18,880 bases of DNA from Sneathiella sp. GTDB taxonomy: Bacteria; Pseudomonadota; Alphaproteobacteria; Sneathiellales; Sneathiellaceae. The notes below the pieces were generated by a model that did no database searches, was not told the origin of the DNA, and worked only from the letters and a program-made list of their open reading frames with translations. The translations under genes and the position numbers were made by a program. Location of the stretch: positions 1 to 18,880 of the forward strand of contig NVRR01000031.1 of assembly GCA_002732675.1 (NCBI GenBank). The letters are read 5' to 3'. This document shows, piece after piece, positions 1 through 8,415 of this stretch (within the stretch, counting starts at the first letter, position 1; each line of letters starts with the position of its first letter).

Positions 1-1244
1 ATCAATTCGGAACGCGCCGTGACAGGATCGGGAGCGGCGCGGATGAGCTTAATGATCTCATCAATATTGGCGACCGCAATGGCGAGGCCGATCAATACAT
101 GGGCTCGTTCGCGGGCCTTGTTGAGCAGATATTTAGTCCGGCGCGTAACGACTTCCTCGCGGAAATCGAGGAATGCTTCCAGAAGTTCCTTAACATTCAG
201 AAGTTCCGGTTTACCCCGGTTTAGCGCCAGCATATTAACACCGAAAGACGTCTGCAAAGACGTGTAGCGATACAGCTGGTTCAGAACCACTTCGGCCATG
301 GCATCGCGCTTGATCTCGACGACGACACGAACGCCGTGACGATCAGATTCATCGCGAAGATCACCAATGCCCTCGACCTTCTTGGCGCGGACAAGATCGG
401 CGATCTGTTCAACCAACCGCGCCTTGTTCACCTGATAGGGTATTTCGGTAACGATCAACGCTTGGCGATCTTTGCGAATTTCTTCGATGTCCACCTTGGC
501 CCGCATGATGACCGAGCCGCGCCCCGTCGTCAGGCCACTTATTGATCCGGTACGGCCCAATATAACGCCGCCAGTCGGGAAATCCGGCGCGGGGATATGT
601 TCAAGCAGTTCTTCAACCGCCAGTTCAGGATTCTCCAGCAGTGCAATACTGCCATCAATAACCTCGCCCAGATTATGAGGGGGAATATTTGTCGCCATGC
701 CAACGGCGATACCACCGGCGCCATTGACCAGCAGGTTCGGATAGCGTGCCGGCAATACCGACGGTTCGCGCTCGCTATCGTCATAGTTATTAACGAAATC
801 AACGGTTTCCTTGTCGATGTCATCGATCAGGCTTTCGGCCGCTTTTTGCAGGCGGGCTTCGGTATAACGCATGGCGGCAGCTCTATCGCCATCCATGGAC
901 CCGAAATTGCCCTGACCTTCGATCAGCTTCAGGCTCATGGAGAAATCCTGCGCCAGACGCACCATGGCATCATAGATCGCGCTATCCCCATGCGGATGAT
1001 AACGGCCCATCACGTCACCGACCACACGGGCCGATTTCCGGTAAGCTTTATCCGAGGTATAGCCATTCTCATACATGGCATAAATGATGCGCCGATGAAC
1101 AGGCTTCAGGCCATCGCGAGCATCAGGAAGTGCCCGCGAGACAATGACGCTCATGGCATAGTCGAGATACGACCGCCGCATTTCCTCTTCTATGGTGATG
1201 GGGACAATATGGCTATCAACAGGAGGTATGGTTACGTCGTTCAA
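1..1244 (-). CDS. gyrA: DNA gyrase subunit A, 5' part (runs off left edge)
   Basis: GyrA is the breakage-reunion subunit of gyrase, which introduces negative supercoils with GyrB using ATP. About 414 N-terminal residues are present; the rest lies beyond the left edge. The conserved start region ([19 protein letters not shown]) is followed by the quinolone-resistance region [12 protein letters not shown], with Ser at about residue 88 and Asp at about 92 (E. coli 83 and 87), which is the drug-sensitive form. The catalytic tyrosine is in [11 protein letters not shown] at about residue 127 (E. coli Tyr122). No ATG fits upstream of the conserved arm. I chose a TTG at 1244, giving (M)[13 protein letters not shown]; other in-frame candidates are a TTG at 1262 and a GTG at 1277, and none has a good Shine-Dalgarno sequence. 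The product is certain; the start is not. Confidence 0.95.
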   Translation of the reverse strand, partial: MNDVTIPPVDSHIVPITIEEEMRRSYLDYAMSVIVSRALPDARDGLKPVHRRIIYAMYENGYTSDKAYRKSARVVGDVMGRYHPHGDSAIYDAMVRLAQDFSMSLKLIEGQGNFGSMDGDRAAAMRYTEARLQKAAESLIDDIDKETVDFVNNYDDSEREPSVLPARYPNLLVNGAGGIAVGMATNIPPHNLGEVIDGSIALLENPELAVEELLEHIPAPDFPTGGVILGRTGSISGLTTGRGSVIMRAKVDIEEIRKDRQALIVTEIPYQVNKARLVEQIADLVRAKKVEGIGDLRDESDRHGVRVVVEIKRDAMAEVVLNQLYRYTSLQTSFGVNMLALNRGKPELLNVKELLEAFLDFREEVVTRRTKYLLNKARERAHVLIGLAIAVANIDEIIKLIRAAPDPVTARSEL

Positions 1245-1351
1245 GGCAGGGTTCCAGCACAAACATGGCCATGCCACGGGACATCCCGGGCACGCTTAAA
1301 TACTTAAAACTCCCCTCTCATTTCCAACTTGCGAAAGGGTTGCCTTCTTTT

Positions 1352-1412
1352 ACAAGAAATAAGGCGCCCACGCAACCTATTGCGGTTGCGAAGTGGTGCC
1401 TCTGAGTGCCTT
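1352..1412 (-). terminator. Possible terminator of the DUF6356 gene
   Basis: Read on the minus strand, an inner hairpin has 7-bp arms (1371-1377 and 1384-1390) around a 6-nt loop. It is enclosed by a 5-bp AAGGC/GCCTT outer stem (1361-1365 and 1408-1412). The outer stem is followed by an interrupted T-rich tail (ATTTCTTGT). It sits just downstream of the stop codon at 1422 and upstream of gyrA. The tail is not a clean U-run, so termination may be partial. Confidence 0.4.
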
Positions 1413-1421
1413 GTTTTACGG

Positions 1422-1718
1422 TTAAAGAGAAGCGCTTTCCAATGCCTCCTGCAATCGTGATGCCTCTTCAGTGGCTAACTGCCCGTGGCGCCCGGATTTC
1501 TGTACCCGGTTCGTGACCATCCGGTCATGCAGCCGACCAATAATACCACTGCCTGTCTTCACAAGCAGGAATGGAAAAATGGCGTGAACGAGAGCGCAAA
1601 AACCGGCAATAATTAGCCAAAAGGCAAACGTGCCCGACATTTCCATATGTTCAAAGTAGCTTTCATTGACCGAAGCGGGATGTTCTGTGAATAATTTTGA
1701 TAAGGTCATTGTCTTCAT
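1422..1718 (-). CDS. DUF6356 family small membrane protein
   Basis: A 98-residue protein with the pattern I associate with the alphaproteobacterial DUF6356 family: an N-terminal LSKLFTEHPASVNESYFEHM segment, one long hydrophobic stretch (about residues 30-55, including FWLIIAGFCALVHAIFPFLL), then KTGSGIIGRLHDRMVTNR. It is probably an inner-membrane protein with one segment or a tight hairpin; its function is unknown. The start is ATG at 1718, with a second in-frame ATG at 1709 that would give MTLSKLF and is equally plausible. The C-terminal part (QKSGRHGQLATEEASRLQEAL) is charged and may be helical. It lies upstream of gyrA on the same strand and is divergent from the Lrp-type regulator, with 141 bp of AT-rich DNA between them. 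Confidence 0.8.
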   Translation of the reverse strand: MKTMTLSKLFTEHPASVNESYFEHMEMSGTFAFWLIIAGFCALVHAIFPFLLVKTGSGIIGRLHDRMVTNRVQKSGRHGQLATEEASRLQEALESASL

Positions 1719-1736
1719 CCGTTCGCTTGAATTTTC

Positions 1737-1768
1737 ATACCTGTTATATGATAAGCATAATACCTGTT
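1737..1768. repeat. 9-bp direct repeat in the DUF6356/lrp divergent gap
   Basis: ATACCTGTT occurs at 1737-1745 and again at 1760-1768, 23 bp start to start, or about two helical turns. The surrounding 1719-1859 gap is strongly AT-rich. This geometry fits two binding sites on one DNA face, for example for the adjacent Lrp/AsnC regulator, but no consensus is being matched and the role is inference. Confidence 0.4.
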
Positions 1769-1859
1769 TTCATCGTATTATTTATCCTTTTTTAGCGATA
1801 ATATGATAATAATTGAAACATAAATTCTAATTATTAGCTATTAACAGGAATATTTTACC

Positions 1860-2309
1860 ATGGATTCTATCGACCGAAGAATTCTCACCGCCCTGCAACG
1901 GGACAATGCCATTTCTGTTGCCGATCTTGCTGAGCAGGTCGGCTGTTCCCGCACTGCCTGCTGGCGGCGCATCAAATCGCTTGAGGAAACCGGCGTCATC
2001 CGGGCTCAGGTGACATTGCTGGATCGGAGCAAGCTCAATCTCTCGGTCACTGTCTTCGTCGCCATCAAGACCAGCCGGCATGATGTGGAATGGCTGCAAA
2101 AATTTGCCGATACCGTTGATAGCTTTCCGGAGATTATGGAGTTTTACCGGATGAGCGGCGATATCGACTATTTGCTGAAGGTGGTGGTTCCGGACGTGGC
2201 CGCCTATGACAGTTTCTATCATCGCCTGATCCAGCAGATTGACTTATCCGACGTCAGCTCCAATTTCGCCATGGAGGAAATCAAATTCACGACGGCATTA
2301 CCGCTATAA
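1860..2309 (+). CDS. Lrp/AsnC family transcriptional regulator
   Basis: A 149-residue regulator with the two-domain Lrp/AsnC layout. The N-terminal winged helix-turn-helix covers about residues 1-60 (DSIDRRILTALQRD, then the HTH around SVADLAEQVGCSRTACWRRI and LEETGVI). The C-terminal ligand-sensing RAM domain covers about 65-148 (VTVFVAIKT, then EIMEFYRMSGDIDYLLKVVVPD). Members bind amino acids or related small molecules and form dimers to octamers. An AGGA sequence at 1846-1849 lies 10 nt before the ATG. The gene diverges from the DUF6356 gene and converges on the HyuA-like gene with only 8 bp between stops. The effector and targets are unknown; control of the nearby HyuA-VOC pair and of itself is a reasonable guess. 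Confidence 0.92.
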   Translation: MDSIDRRILTALQRDNAISVADLAEQVGCSRTACWRRIKSLEETGVIRAQVTLLDRSKLNLSVTVFVAIKTSRHDVEWLQKFADTVDSFPEIMEFYRMSGDIDYLLKVVVPDVAAYDSFYHRLIQQIDLSDVSSNFAMEEIKFTTALPL

Positions 2310-2317
2310 GTCCGGCC

Positions 2318-4318
2318 TTATTGACCGATCCGCGGCCGGCCATACGCAGTCGCTTTTAACAGGCTCTCCACCAGAAATTCCTGGCCCTGAATTATGGCGG
2401 TTTTATCGGCGCGCTTAAACGCCACATGTATATCGCTTGCACCGGCTTGCTGCGCTTTCGCGCGCGCGTCACTTGATAATGTTTCTTCGGCCGCTGCGGC
2501 GGCATCTTCCAATTTAGCAAAGTCTCTCGGCTCTCCGGCGCCGAAGAGCCTGAAGTAGTCATTCTCAGTTTTCGATATGGTCGCCTCCGAAGTGACCTGA
2601 ACCTGCCCCACAACCGCGCCAACCGCATTGGCCACGCCTGCGAAATCGGGAATAATCGACGAGGTTTTGAGGGCCGCCGCGACTTGCGGATAGTAAATAT
2701 GGGCCGAGGCCCCCAGACCAATAATCGGCAGGCGTAAGCGAATTGTCACGTCAATCACCGAATGATCGCTCGTTTCTTTTCCGGCATGTAAAAGCGCCTT
2801 TGCCATTTGCGGCGTTATCGTCTTCTCGCCGGTTAAAGAGGCGTCCAGCAATGTCTCGGCAGAACGCATAACCACTGTCTCCATAATCATCCGGCAGAGT
2901 TCTTCTCCCGTTTCGGCAATGGCCGATCCTCTGGCGTCCCGTTGCCGCGCGAATAAATCGGCGGCCTGCCTGGCAACTCCTGCGTCCCAGTCCTTATGCA
3001 ATCCCAAAACATGTGCAGCATCGGATGGTGTTAAACCGGAGATTTGAACCAGCCCCGCGCCCACCAAACGTTCCAAAGCCTGATGATCGCGCCGCCGGGC
3101 CAGCAGATCGGTGAGCGACATCGGCGCGTTTTTAAGCTGGGCGAGCATGTCCTGTTCCGCCGATGCTAACGCGCTGGCATGCGCGCTCGCCCGTCCGACG
3201 ACGACGGCAAACCGCCCAAAATTTTCGTCAACCCGGGGCTTATGGGATTGCACTGTCAGTATCTCCCGTATCAGGTCGGGATGGGACATGGCCAGCAAGC
3301 TAACCGGAATAAGTCGGCGTGGACCCAGTTTCAATTCCAGTTCGAGCCCGGACTTTTCGACAAGAATATCACTGTCGCCGCCGAGGCCAACCGTATACAT
3401 GGCCACCGCCTCGACCATGGTGCGCCAACCGCCAACCGTCGCGCCATCCGGATCAAGGCGTGGGTGCCCATTTTGCAAAATCGCAACATCAGTCGTCGTC
3501 CCGCCAATATCAGTAACAACGGCATCCGCCACACCCGATAAATAGGCACCGCCAACCAGACTGGCGGCAGGACCGGAAAGGATGGTCTCGATCGGTTTTA
3601 TTTTGGCCAGCTCAGCGAGGATCAAGGCACCGTCACCCTGCACCACCATTAACGGCGCCATGATGCCGAGATCACCGAGTTTCGTTTCCGTCGCCGTAAT
3701 CAGATGGTGGATAAGATTGATCAGCCGGGCGTTTAAAACCGACGTTAGTGCGCGCCGCGGGCCATCGAGCTTGCTGGAAAGTTCATGGCTGCAGGTTACG
3801 CTATTGGTAGGATCGCGCGACAGGATAATATCACGGGCCCGCCGTTCATGATCAGGGTTACGCACGGCAAACATACCGGCGACGGCGAAGGCAGAGATTT
3901 GGCTATCTATGGCATCCAGCTCATGCTGGAGTATTTCTTCATCAAGACGGACGAGCGGCTCCCCCTGCCCGTCATGGCCACCGCTTACAAAAATTACCGG
4001 GTCATTTTTAAGGGCGTCTTTCAGTCCGTTCCGTTCCAGCGCCTTTTCATCAAAGCCTATCAGAATCAGGCAAACACGACCGCCCTGCCCCTCGACCAGC
4101 GCATTTGTAGCCAGGGTTGTCGACAGGGAAACGAGACCGATATCCCCGGGCTGAACTGCGCTTTCTGCCAAAATCTTTTCAACGGATTGGCCCACAGCGA
4201 CCGAATAATCATGCCGTGTTGTTAGCGACTTGGCACTGGCAACAACGCCTTTTTCTTCATCAAACAGAACGGCATCTGTATAGGTACCTCCAGTATCAAT
4301 GCCGATCAGGAAGGACAT
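2318..4318 (-). CDS. Hydantoinase/oxoprolinase family protein (HyuA-type)
   Basis: A 666-residue member of the HyuA/hydantoinase A family, whose members hydrolyse cyclic amides such as hydantoins or 5-oxoproline with ATP, or carboxylate ketones. The actin-like ATPase signatures are visible: GIDTGGTYTDAVLFD at residues 6-20 and VTDIGGTTTDVAIL near residue 268. The length matches stand-alone HyuA subunits. The start at ATG 4318 lies inside the end of the upstream VOC gene (13-nt overlap), and a strong GGAGGAGGG Shine-Dalgarno (4325-4333) ends 6 nt before the ATG, indicating translational coupling. The usual partner HyuB is not in the window. The substrate cannot be assigned. The VOC partner and convergent Lrp-type regulator suggest amino-acid-derived or lactam metabolism, which is inference. 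Confidence 0.9.
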   Translation of the reverse strand: MSFLIGIDTGGTYTDAVLFDEEKGVVASAKSLTTRHDYSVAVGQSVEKILAESAVQPGDIGLVSLSTTLATNALVEGQGGRVCLILIGFDEKALERNGLKDALKNDPVIFVSGGHDGQGEPLVRLDEEILQHELDAIDSQISAFAVAGMFAVRNPDHERRARDIILSRDPTNSVTCSHELSSKLDGPRRALTSVLNARLINLIHHLITATETKLGDLGIMAPLMVVQGDGALILAELAKIKPIETILSGPAASLVGGAYLSGVADAVVTDIGGTTTDVAILQNGHPRLDPDGATVGGWRTMVEAVAMYTVGLGGDSDILVEKSGLELELKLGPRRLIPVSLLAMSHPDLIREILTVQSHKPRVDENFGRFAVVVGRASAHASALASAEQDMLAQLKNAPMSLTDLLARRRDHQALERLVGAGLVQISGLTPSDAAHVLGLHKDWDAGVARQAADLFARQRDARGSAIAETGEELCRMIMETVVMRSAETLLDASLTGEKTITPQMAKALLHAGKETSDHSVIDVTIRLRLPIIGLGASAHIYYPQVAAALKTSSIIPDFAGVANAVGAVVGQVQVTSEATISKTENDYFRLFGAGEPRDFAKLEDAAAAAEETLSSDARAKAQQAGASDIHVAFKRADKTAIIQGQEFLVESLLKATAYGRPRIGQ

Positions 4319-4710
4319 GATTTTCCCTCCTCCGGCACCGGAAACGTGACGACTTCGATTTTATTACCGTCCGGGTCCTTCACGAAAGCGCCAAAATAGT
4401 CGGTAAGTTCCCCCTGTCGAGGCCCTGGATTCCCGTTATCGGTGCCGCCACTTGCCAGCGCCGCGTCATAAAAGGCCGAGACGATCTCCTCGCTTCGGGC
4501 GCGAAGGCAAATATGGATACCCGTATCCTCCGCAACATCCTGCATGTCCGGTCGCGCATTCAGCCAATATTCCGGATACCGTTTGCCATAGCCGATGGTT
4601 GTCGGCCGCTCGGCAATCCGCCGCATCCCAAGGATATCAAAAACAGCATCATAAAAGGCAGCGCTTTTCTCAAGGTCCTTCACCGCAACAGAAATATGAT
4701 CGATCGACAT
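4306..4710 (-). CDS. VOC family (glyoxalase/dioxygenase fold) protein
   Basis: A 134-residue vicinal-oxygen-chelate protein with two paired beta-alpha-beta-beta-beta modules. It opens with SIDHISVAVKDLEKSAAFYD, typical of glyoxalase I-like lyases, isomerases and dioxygenases, and ends with DPDGNKIEVVTF. Likely metal ligands are His5, His66 (GIHICLRA) and Glu119 (NKIEVV), so it is probably an active metalloenzyme. The ATG at 4710 has an AGGAG sequence (4716-4720) 5 nt upstream. Its 3' end overlaps the HyuA-like start, so the two are co-transcribed and coupled. Only about 30 nt separate its ATG from the ssb terminator, leaving little room for a promoter. The substrate is unknown; lactoylglutathione lyase would be a guess. 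Confidence 0.88.
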   Translation of the reverse strand: MSIDHISVAVKDLEKSAAFYDAVFDILGMRRIAERPTTIGYGKRYPEYWLNARPDMQDVAEDTGIHICLRARSEEIVSAFYDAALASGGTDNGNPGPRQGELTDYFGAFVKDPDGNKIEVVTFPVPEEGKSCPS

Positions 4711-4740
4711 ATTTTCTCCTTTTATTATCTACGTTACCCA

Positions 4741-4770
4741 AGAAAAAGGCTGCCAACAGGGGCAGCCTTT
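4741..4770 (-). terminator. Rho-independent terminator of ssb
   Basis: A perfect 10-bp stem (AAAGGCTGCC at 4745-4754 pairing with GGCAGCCTTT at 4761-4770) with a 6-nt loop. Read on the minus strand it continues into a CTTTTTCTT tract. It lies 33 nt after the ssb stop and immediately before the VOC gene. Confidence 0.85.
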
Positions 4771-4802
4771 GTCAATTCCTTATCGTCCGTCGAAGCGTCG
4801 CT

Positions 4803-5312
4803 CTAGAATGGGATATCGTCGTCGAAATCGCCGCCCATACCACTGCCTGAGGGGCCGCCGAAACCGCCCTGTTTTCCGCCGCCGCCAGAGGGCGCACCGC
4901 CGCCATAATCGCCGCCAGAGCTACTGCCATATCCACCGCTTTGGCCGCCGCCTTGACCGCCACCGGCACTATCCAACATGGTCAGCGCCGAGTTAAAGCC
5001 TTGCAGCACGATTTCGGTCGAGTATTTGGTGACGCCATCCTGTTCATACTGACGGGTTTGAAGCTGGCCTTCCAGATAAACTTTCGAGCCCTTCTTCACA
5101 TATTGCTCGACAATTTTGCAAAGCCCTTCGTTAAAAATCACCACGCGGTGCCATTCAGTGCGCTCCCGCCGTTCACCGCTCTCACGATCCTTCCAGCTTT
5201 CTGACGTGGCGATCCGCAAATTGCAGACAGGTTTGCCATTCTGCATATAGCGGACTTCCGGATCCGCACCAAGGTTGCCAACGAGGATGACTTTATTAAC
5301 ACTGCCTGCCAT
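4803..5312 (-). CDS. ssb: Single-stranded DNA-binding protein
   Basis: SSB coats single-stranded DNA in replication, recombination and repair, acting as a homotetramer. The 169-residue protein has an N-terminal OB fold ([20 protein letters not shown], then [11 protein letters not shown], then [31 protein letters not shown]) to about residue 110. A flexible linker rich in Gly and Ser follows, then the canonical acidic tip DFDDDIPF that binds partner proteins. The frame stays open to 5432, but I chose the ATG at 5312 because [12 protein letters not shown] is the standard SSB N-terminus and the upstream part is non-conserved. A GGAAG sequence precedes it at a slightly long distance. It is divergent from uvrA, a usual arrangement, and ends in its own terminator. 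Confidence 0.97.
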   Translation of the reverse strand: MAGSVNKVILVGNLGADPEVRYMQNGKPVCNLRIATSESWKDRESGERRERTEWHRVVIFNEGLCKIVEQYVKKGSKVYLEGQLQTRQYEQDGVTKYSTEIVLQGFNSALTMLDSAGGGQGGGQSGGYGSSSGGDYGGGAPSGGGGKQGGFGGPSGSGMGGDFDDDIPF

Positions 5313-5415
5313 GGTGATATTGCTTCCGATTCTGTGGGGGCCAAAAAAATTCTGGCCAGACAATAGCGTGCAAATCCGCCCCTGACCAGAGGAATTCGAC
5401 CTTTCTGTTGGCCGT

Positions 5416-5430
5416 GAACAAAATGAAAAC
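5416..5430. promoter_or_regulatory. Candidate alphaproteobacterial LexA (SOS) box
   Basis: The sequence GAAC-N7-AAAC (5416-5419 and 5427-5430) lies in the 204-bp gap between divergent ssb and uvrA. The LexA box in many alphaproteobacteria is GTTC-N7-GTTC (GAAC-N7-GAAC on the other strand), so this matches 7 of 8 fixed bases. uvrA and ssb are frequent SOS genes, so the location is apt. The assignment is inference from one mismatched site. No convincing -35/-10 pair was found for either gene. Confidence 0.4.
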
Positions 5431-5516
5431 ATTTTTTACTTTTGGGGCTGGTAATTTGACGCGTTTCCTATAAATTCCGCCGCAGATCCACTCTCAATTC
5501 TAGGTATTTATTCCGA

Positions 5517-8396
5517 ATGCAGAAAATTCTCAGCATCCGCGGCGCCCGCGAACATAATTTGCAAAATGTCAATATCGACATCCCTCGTGATAAGCTGGTG
5601 GTCATCACCGGCCTTTCGGGCTCTGGCAAATCCTCGCTGGCCTTCGACACGATTTATGCGGAAGGCCAGCGGCGCTATGTGGAAAGCCTCTCGGCCTACG
5701 CACGGCAATTCCTGGAAATGATGCAAAAGCCAGATGTTGATCATATTGACGGCCTGAGCCCGGCGATCTCGATTGAACAGAAAACCACATCGAAAAACCC
5801 GCGCTCTACCGTTGGCACGGTGACCGAGATATACGACTATCTTCGCCTCCTCTATGCCCGTATCGGCGTGCCTTACTCTCCGGCGACCGGCCTACCCATT
5901 ACCAGCCAGACGGTCAGCCAGATGGTCGATCAGGTCCTGGCGCTTGGTGAAGGTAAACGGCTTTTTCTAATGGCCCCCATCGTCCGCGGTCGCAAGGGCG
6001 AATATCGCAAGGAATTTCTCGATTTGCGGAAAAGAGGTTTCCAGCGGGTCAAGGTCGATGGCGAGATTTACGATATCGAAGATATTCCCAAGCTTGATAA
6101 ACAGGTCAAACATCATATCGATGTGGTGGTCGATCGCGTGGTTCTAAACAAAGATATTCAGGGACGGCTTGCTGATTCTATTGAAACCGCTCTTGATCTC
6201 GCCGATGGCCTGTTTGCGATTGAAGACGCGGAGACCAGAGAGCGCACCATGTACTCGGCGAAATTTGCGTGTCCTGTTTCCGGTTTCACCATCGAGGAGA
6301 TCGAGCCCCGTATTTTCTCTTTCAATAACCCCTATGGAGCTTGTCCAGGTTGCGGCGGTCTGGGAACGGAAATGTATTTCGACCCCGATCAGATTGTGCC
6401 GGATGTCACCCTGACATTGCGCGAAGGCGCCATCGCGCCCTGGTCCCGCTCGCAGACCCCGGCGCCGTACTATATGCAAACCCTGGAAGCCCTCGGCAAG
6501 CATTACGGTTTTACAACAACGGAGCCGTGGGAAGAGATCGCCGAGGAAAGCCGCAAGGTTATTCTTTACGGAACCGACGACGAAAAAATACAAATTACCT
6601 TCGACGACGGCATGCGCACGTATAGGACCAACAAACCGTTTGAAGGGGTGATCCCCAATATTGAACGGCGTTGGCGCGAGACAGATAGCAGCTGGATTCG
6701 TGAAGACCTTGAAAAATATCAGGACAAAACCAATTGCAGCAAATGCGGCGGGCATCGCCTGAAAGAAGAGGCCCTCGCTATCAAGATCAATGACCATCAT
6801 ATCGGCGAGGTCGTCAGCAAATCTATTGTCGACGCACGGGAATGGTTTGAAGGGCTGACGAAGGTTCTTTCCAAGAAAGATAAAACCATTGCCGAACGGG
6901 TCTTGAAGGAAATTGGCGAACGGCTTGGCTTCCTTGTCGACGTTGGGCTTGAGTATCTGACCCTGTCGCGCGGCTCCGGCACGTTGTCGGGCGGCGAAAG
7001 TCAGCGCATTCGGCTGGCTTCGCAAATCGGATCAGGCCTCACCGGCGTTCTGTATGTACTGGACGAACCGTCAATCGGGTTGCATCAGCGTGATAACGCC
7101 CGGCTTCTTAAAACCCTCATCAACCTTCGGGATCAGGGGAATTCCGTGATCGTCGTCGAGCATGATGAAGAAGCCATGATGGCCGCCGATCATGTGATTG
7201 ATATGGGTCCGCGCGCCGGTCGTCATGGCGGCAGGCTCATTGCCCAGGGCACCATGCAGGATATCATTGATGAGCCTGAGAGTATCACGGGTAAATATCT
7301 TTCCGGTGAATTGGAAGTCCCGCTTCCCGCAGCTCGCCGGAAAATCCAGGAATCACGACAGCTTAAAATTGTCGGTGCGCGCCACAACAACCTGAAACGG
7401 GTGAATGTTAATATTCCGCTCGGAACCTTTACTTGTGTCACTGGCGTTTCCGGCGGCGGCAAATCGTCGTTGATCATCGAAACCCTGTATAAGGCGATTG
7501 CCAAGAAACTGAATAACAACCGCAATCATCCAGGGGCCCATGACCGGATCGACGGCATCGAATGGCTCGATAAAATTGTCGATATCGATCAGTCTCCAAT
7601 TGGCCGGACGCCGAGATCAAACCCGGCCACCTACACCGGCGCTTTCACACCCATTCGGGACTGGTTTGCGGGCCTCCCCGAAGCCAAGGCCCGCGGTTAT
7701 AAATCGGGGCGTTTTTCCTTCAATGTCAAAGGCGGACGATGTGAAGCCTGCAAGGGTGACGGCGTTATCAAAATCGAGATGCATTTCCTGCCTGACGTTT
7801 ATGTGGAATGTGATGTCTGCAAGGGAGAACGGTATAACCGCGAAACCCTGGAGATTAAATTCAAGGACAAATCCATTTCCGATGTCCTGAATATGACCGT
7901 TGATGATGCTGCGGTTTTTTTCAAAGCCGTGCCCAATGTCCGCGAAAAATTTGAAACCCTGCAGCAGGTTGGCCTCGGCTACATCCATGTCGGTCAGCAG
8001 GCAACAACCCTCTCGGGCGGCGAGGCGCAGCGGGTGAAGCTTGCCAAGGAGCTCTCCCGCCGGGCCACTGGACGGACGCTTTATATTCTTGATGAACCCA
8101 CAACCGGTCTACACTTTGAAGATATCCGCAAATTAATGGAGGTTCTCCAGGCGCTCGTAAATGCTGGCAATAGCGTACTGGTGATCGAACATAATCTGGA
8201 AGTGATTAAAACCGCCGACTGGGTTGTCGATATGGGTCCTAATGGCGGCGATACGGGGGGATATCTTGTCGCTGAAGGCACGCCGGAAGACATTGCCAAG
8301 GTCAAGGACAGTTATACGGGCCAATATTTAAAAGCTATTCTTGCCAAGCGGCCGCCAGTCAAGCAAGCCTCGACAAAGAAAACAAAGGCCGCCTGA
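5517..8396 (+). CDS. uvrA: Excinuclease ABC subunit A
   Basis: UvrA is the damage-recognition ATPase of nucleotide excision repair; it dimerises and loads UvrB on lesions. The 959-residue protein has both ABC modules: Walker A GLSGSGKS at 32-39 and GVSGGGKS at 643-650, and signature LSGGESQR at about 490 and LSGGEAQR at about 832. Walker B/D-loop segments ([22 protein letters not shown]) are present. The second zinc module is intact (C742xxC745, C765xxC768). The first has C276xxC279, but its upstream pair reads C252-PVS, with Ser255 in place of the second cysteine. The ATG at 5517 gives the usual [17 protein letters not shown] start; only a weak AGG lies 12 nt upstream. It is followed after 19 nt by trmFO on the same strand. 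Confidence 0.98.
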   Translation: MQKILSIRGAREHNLQNVNIDIPRDKLVVITGLSGSGKSSLAFDTIYAEGQRRYVESLSAYARQFLEMMQKPDVDHIDGLSPAISIEQKTTSKNPRSTVGTVTEIYDYLRLLYARIGVPYSPATGLPITSQTVSQMVDQVLALGEGKRLFLMAPIVRGRKGEYRKEFLDLRKRGFQRVKVDGEIYDIEDIPKLDKQVKHHIDVVVDRVVLNKDIQGRLADSIETALDLADGLFAIEDAETRERTMYSAKFACPVSGFTIEEIEPRIFSFNNPYGACPGCGGLGTEMYFDPDQIVPDVTLTLREGAIAPWSRSQTPAPYYMQTLEALGKHYGFTTTEPWEEIAEESRKVILYGTDDEKIQITFDDGMRTYRTNKPFEGVIPNIERRWRETDSSWIREDLEKYQDKTNCSKCGGHRLKEEALAIKINDHHIGEVVSKSIVDAREWFEGLTKVLSKKDKTIAERVLKEIGERLGFLVDVGLEYLTLSRGSGTLSGGESQRIRLASQIGSGLTGVLYVLDEPSIGLHQRDNARLLKTLINLRDQGNSVIVVEHDEEAMMAADHVIDMGPRAGRHGGRLIAQGTMQDIIDEPESITGKYLSGELEVPLPAARRKIQESRQLKIVGARHNNLKRVNVNIPLGTFTCVTGVSGGGKSSLIIETLYKAIAKKLNNNRNHPGAHDRIDGIEWLDKIVDIDQSPIGRTPRSNPATYTGAFTPIRDWFAGLPEAKARGYKSGRFSFNVKGGRCEACKGDGVIKIEMHFLPDVYVECDVCKGERYNRETLEIKFKDKSISDVLNMTVDDAAVFFKAVPNVREKFETLQQVGLGYIHVGQQATTLSGGEAQRVKLAKELSRRATGRTLYILDEPTTGLHFEDIRKLMEVLQALVNAGNSVLVIEHNLEVIKTADWVVDMGPNGGDTGGYLVAEGTPEDIAKVKDSYTGQYLKAILAKRPPVKQASTKKTKAA

Positions 8397-8415
8397 CCGG
8401 TTTAAGGAAGTAATC

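Noticed and set aside
597..1307. Long open frame (236 codons) on the plus strand
   Set aside because: It lies antisense to gyrA, whose motifs are unmistakable on the minus strand; its translation has no family features.
5338..5356. GGCCA...TGGCC inverted repeat in the ssb leader
   Set aside because: The 5-bp stem with a 9-nt loop is too short to stand out from chance in this region.
5313..5432. Longer N-terminus for ssb (start at 5432)
   Set aside because: The extra 40 residues are non-conserved and would cover the divergent promoter region and the SOS-like site; [12 protein letters not shown] is the normal SSB start.
5456..5474. TTGACG with TATAAA as a uvrA promoter
   Set aside because: The two hexamers are only 7 bp apart, far too close for a sigma-70 promoter, and no -10 lies at the correct spacing.
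6144..7025. Open frame of 293 codons on the minus strand
   Set aside because: It is the antisense shadow of uvrA and has no recognisable protein features.
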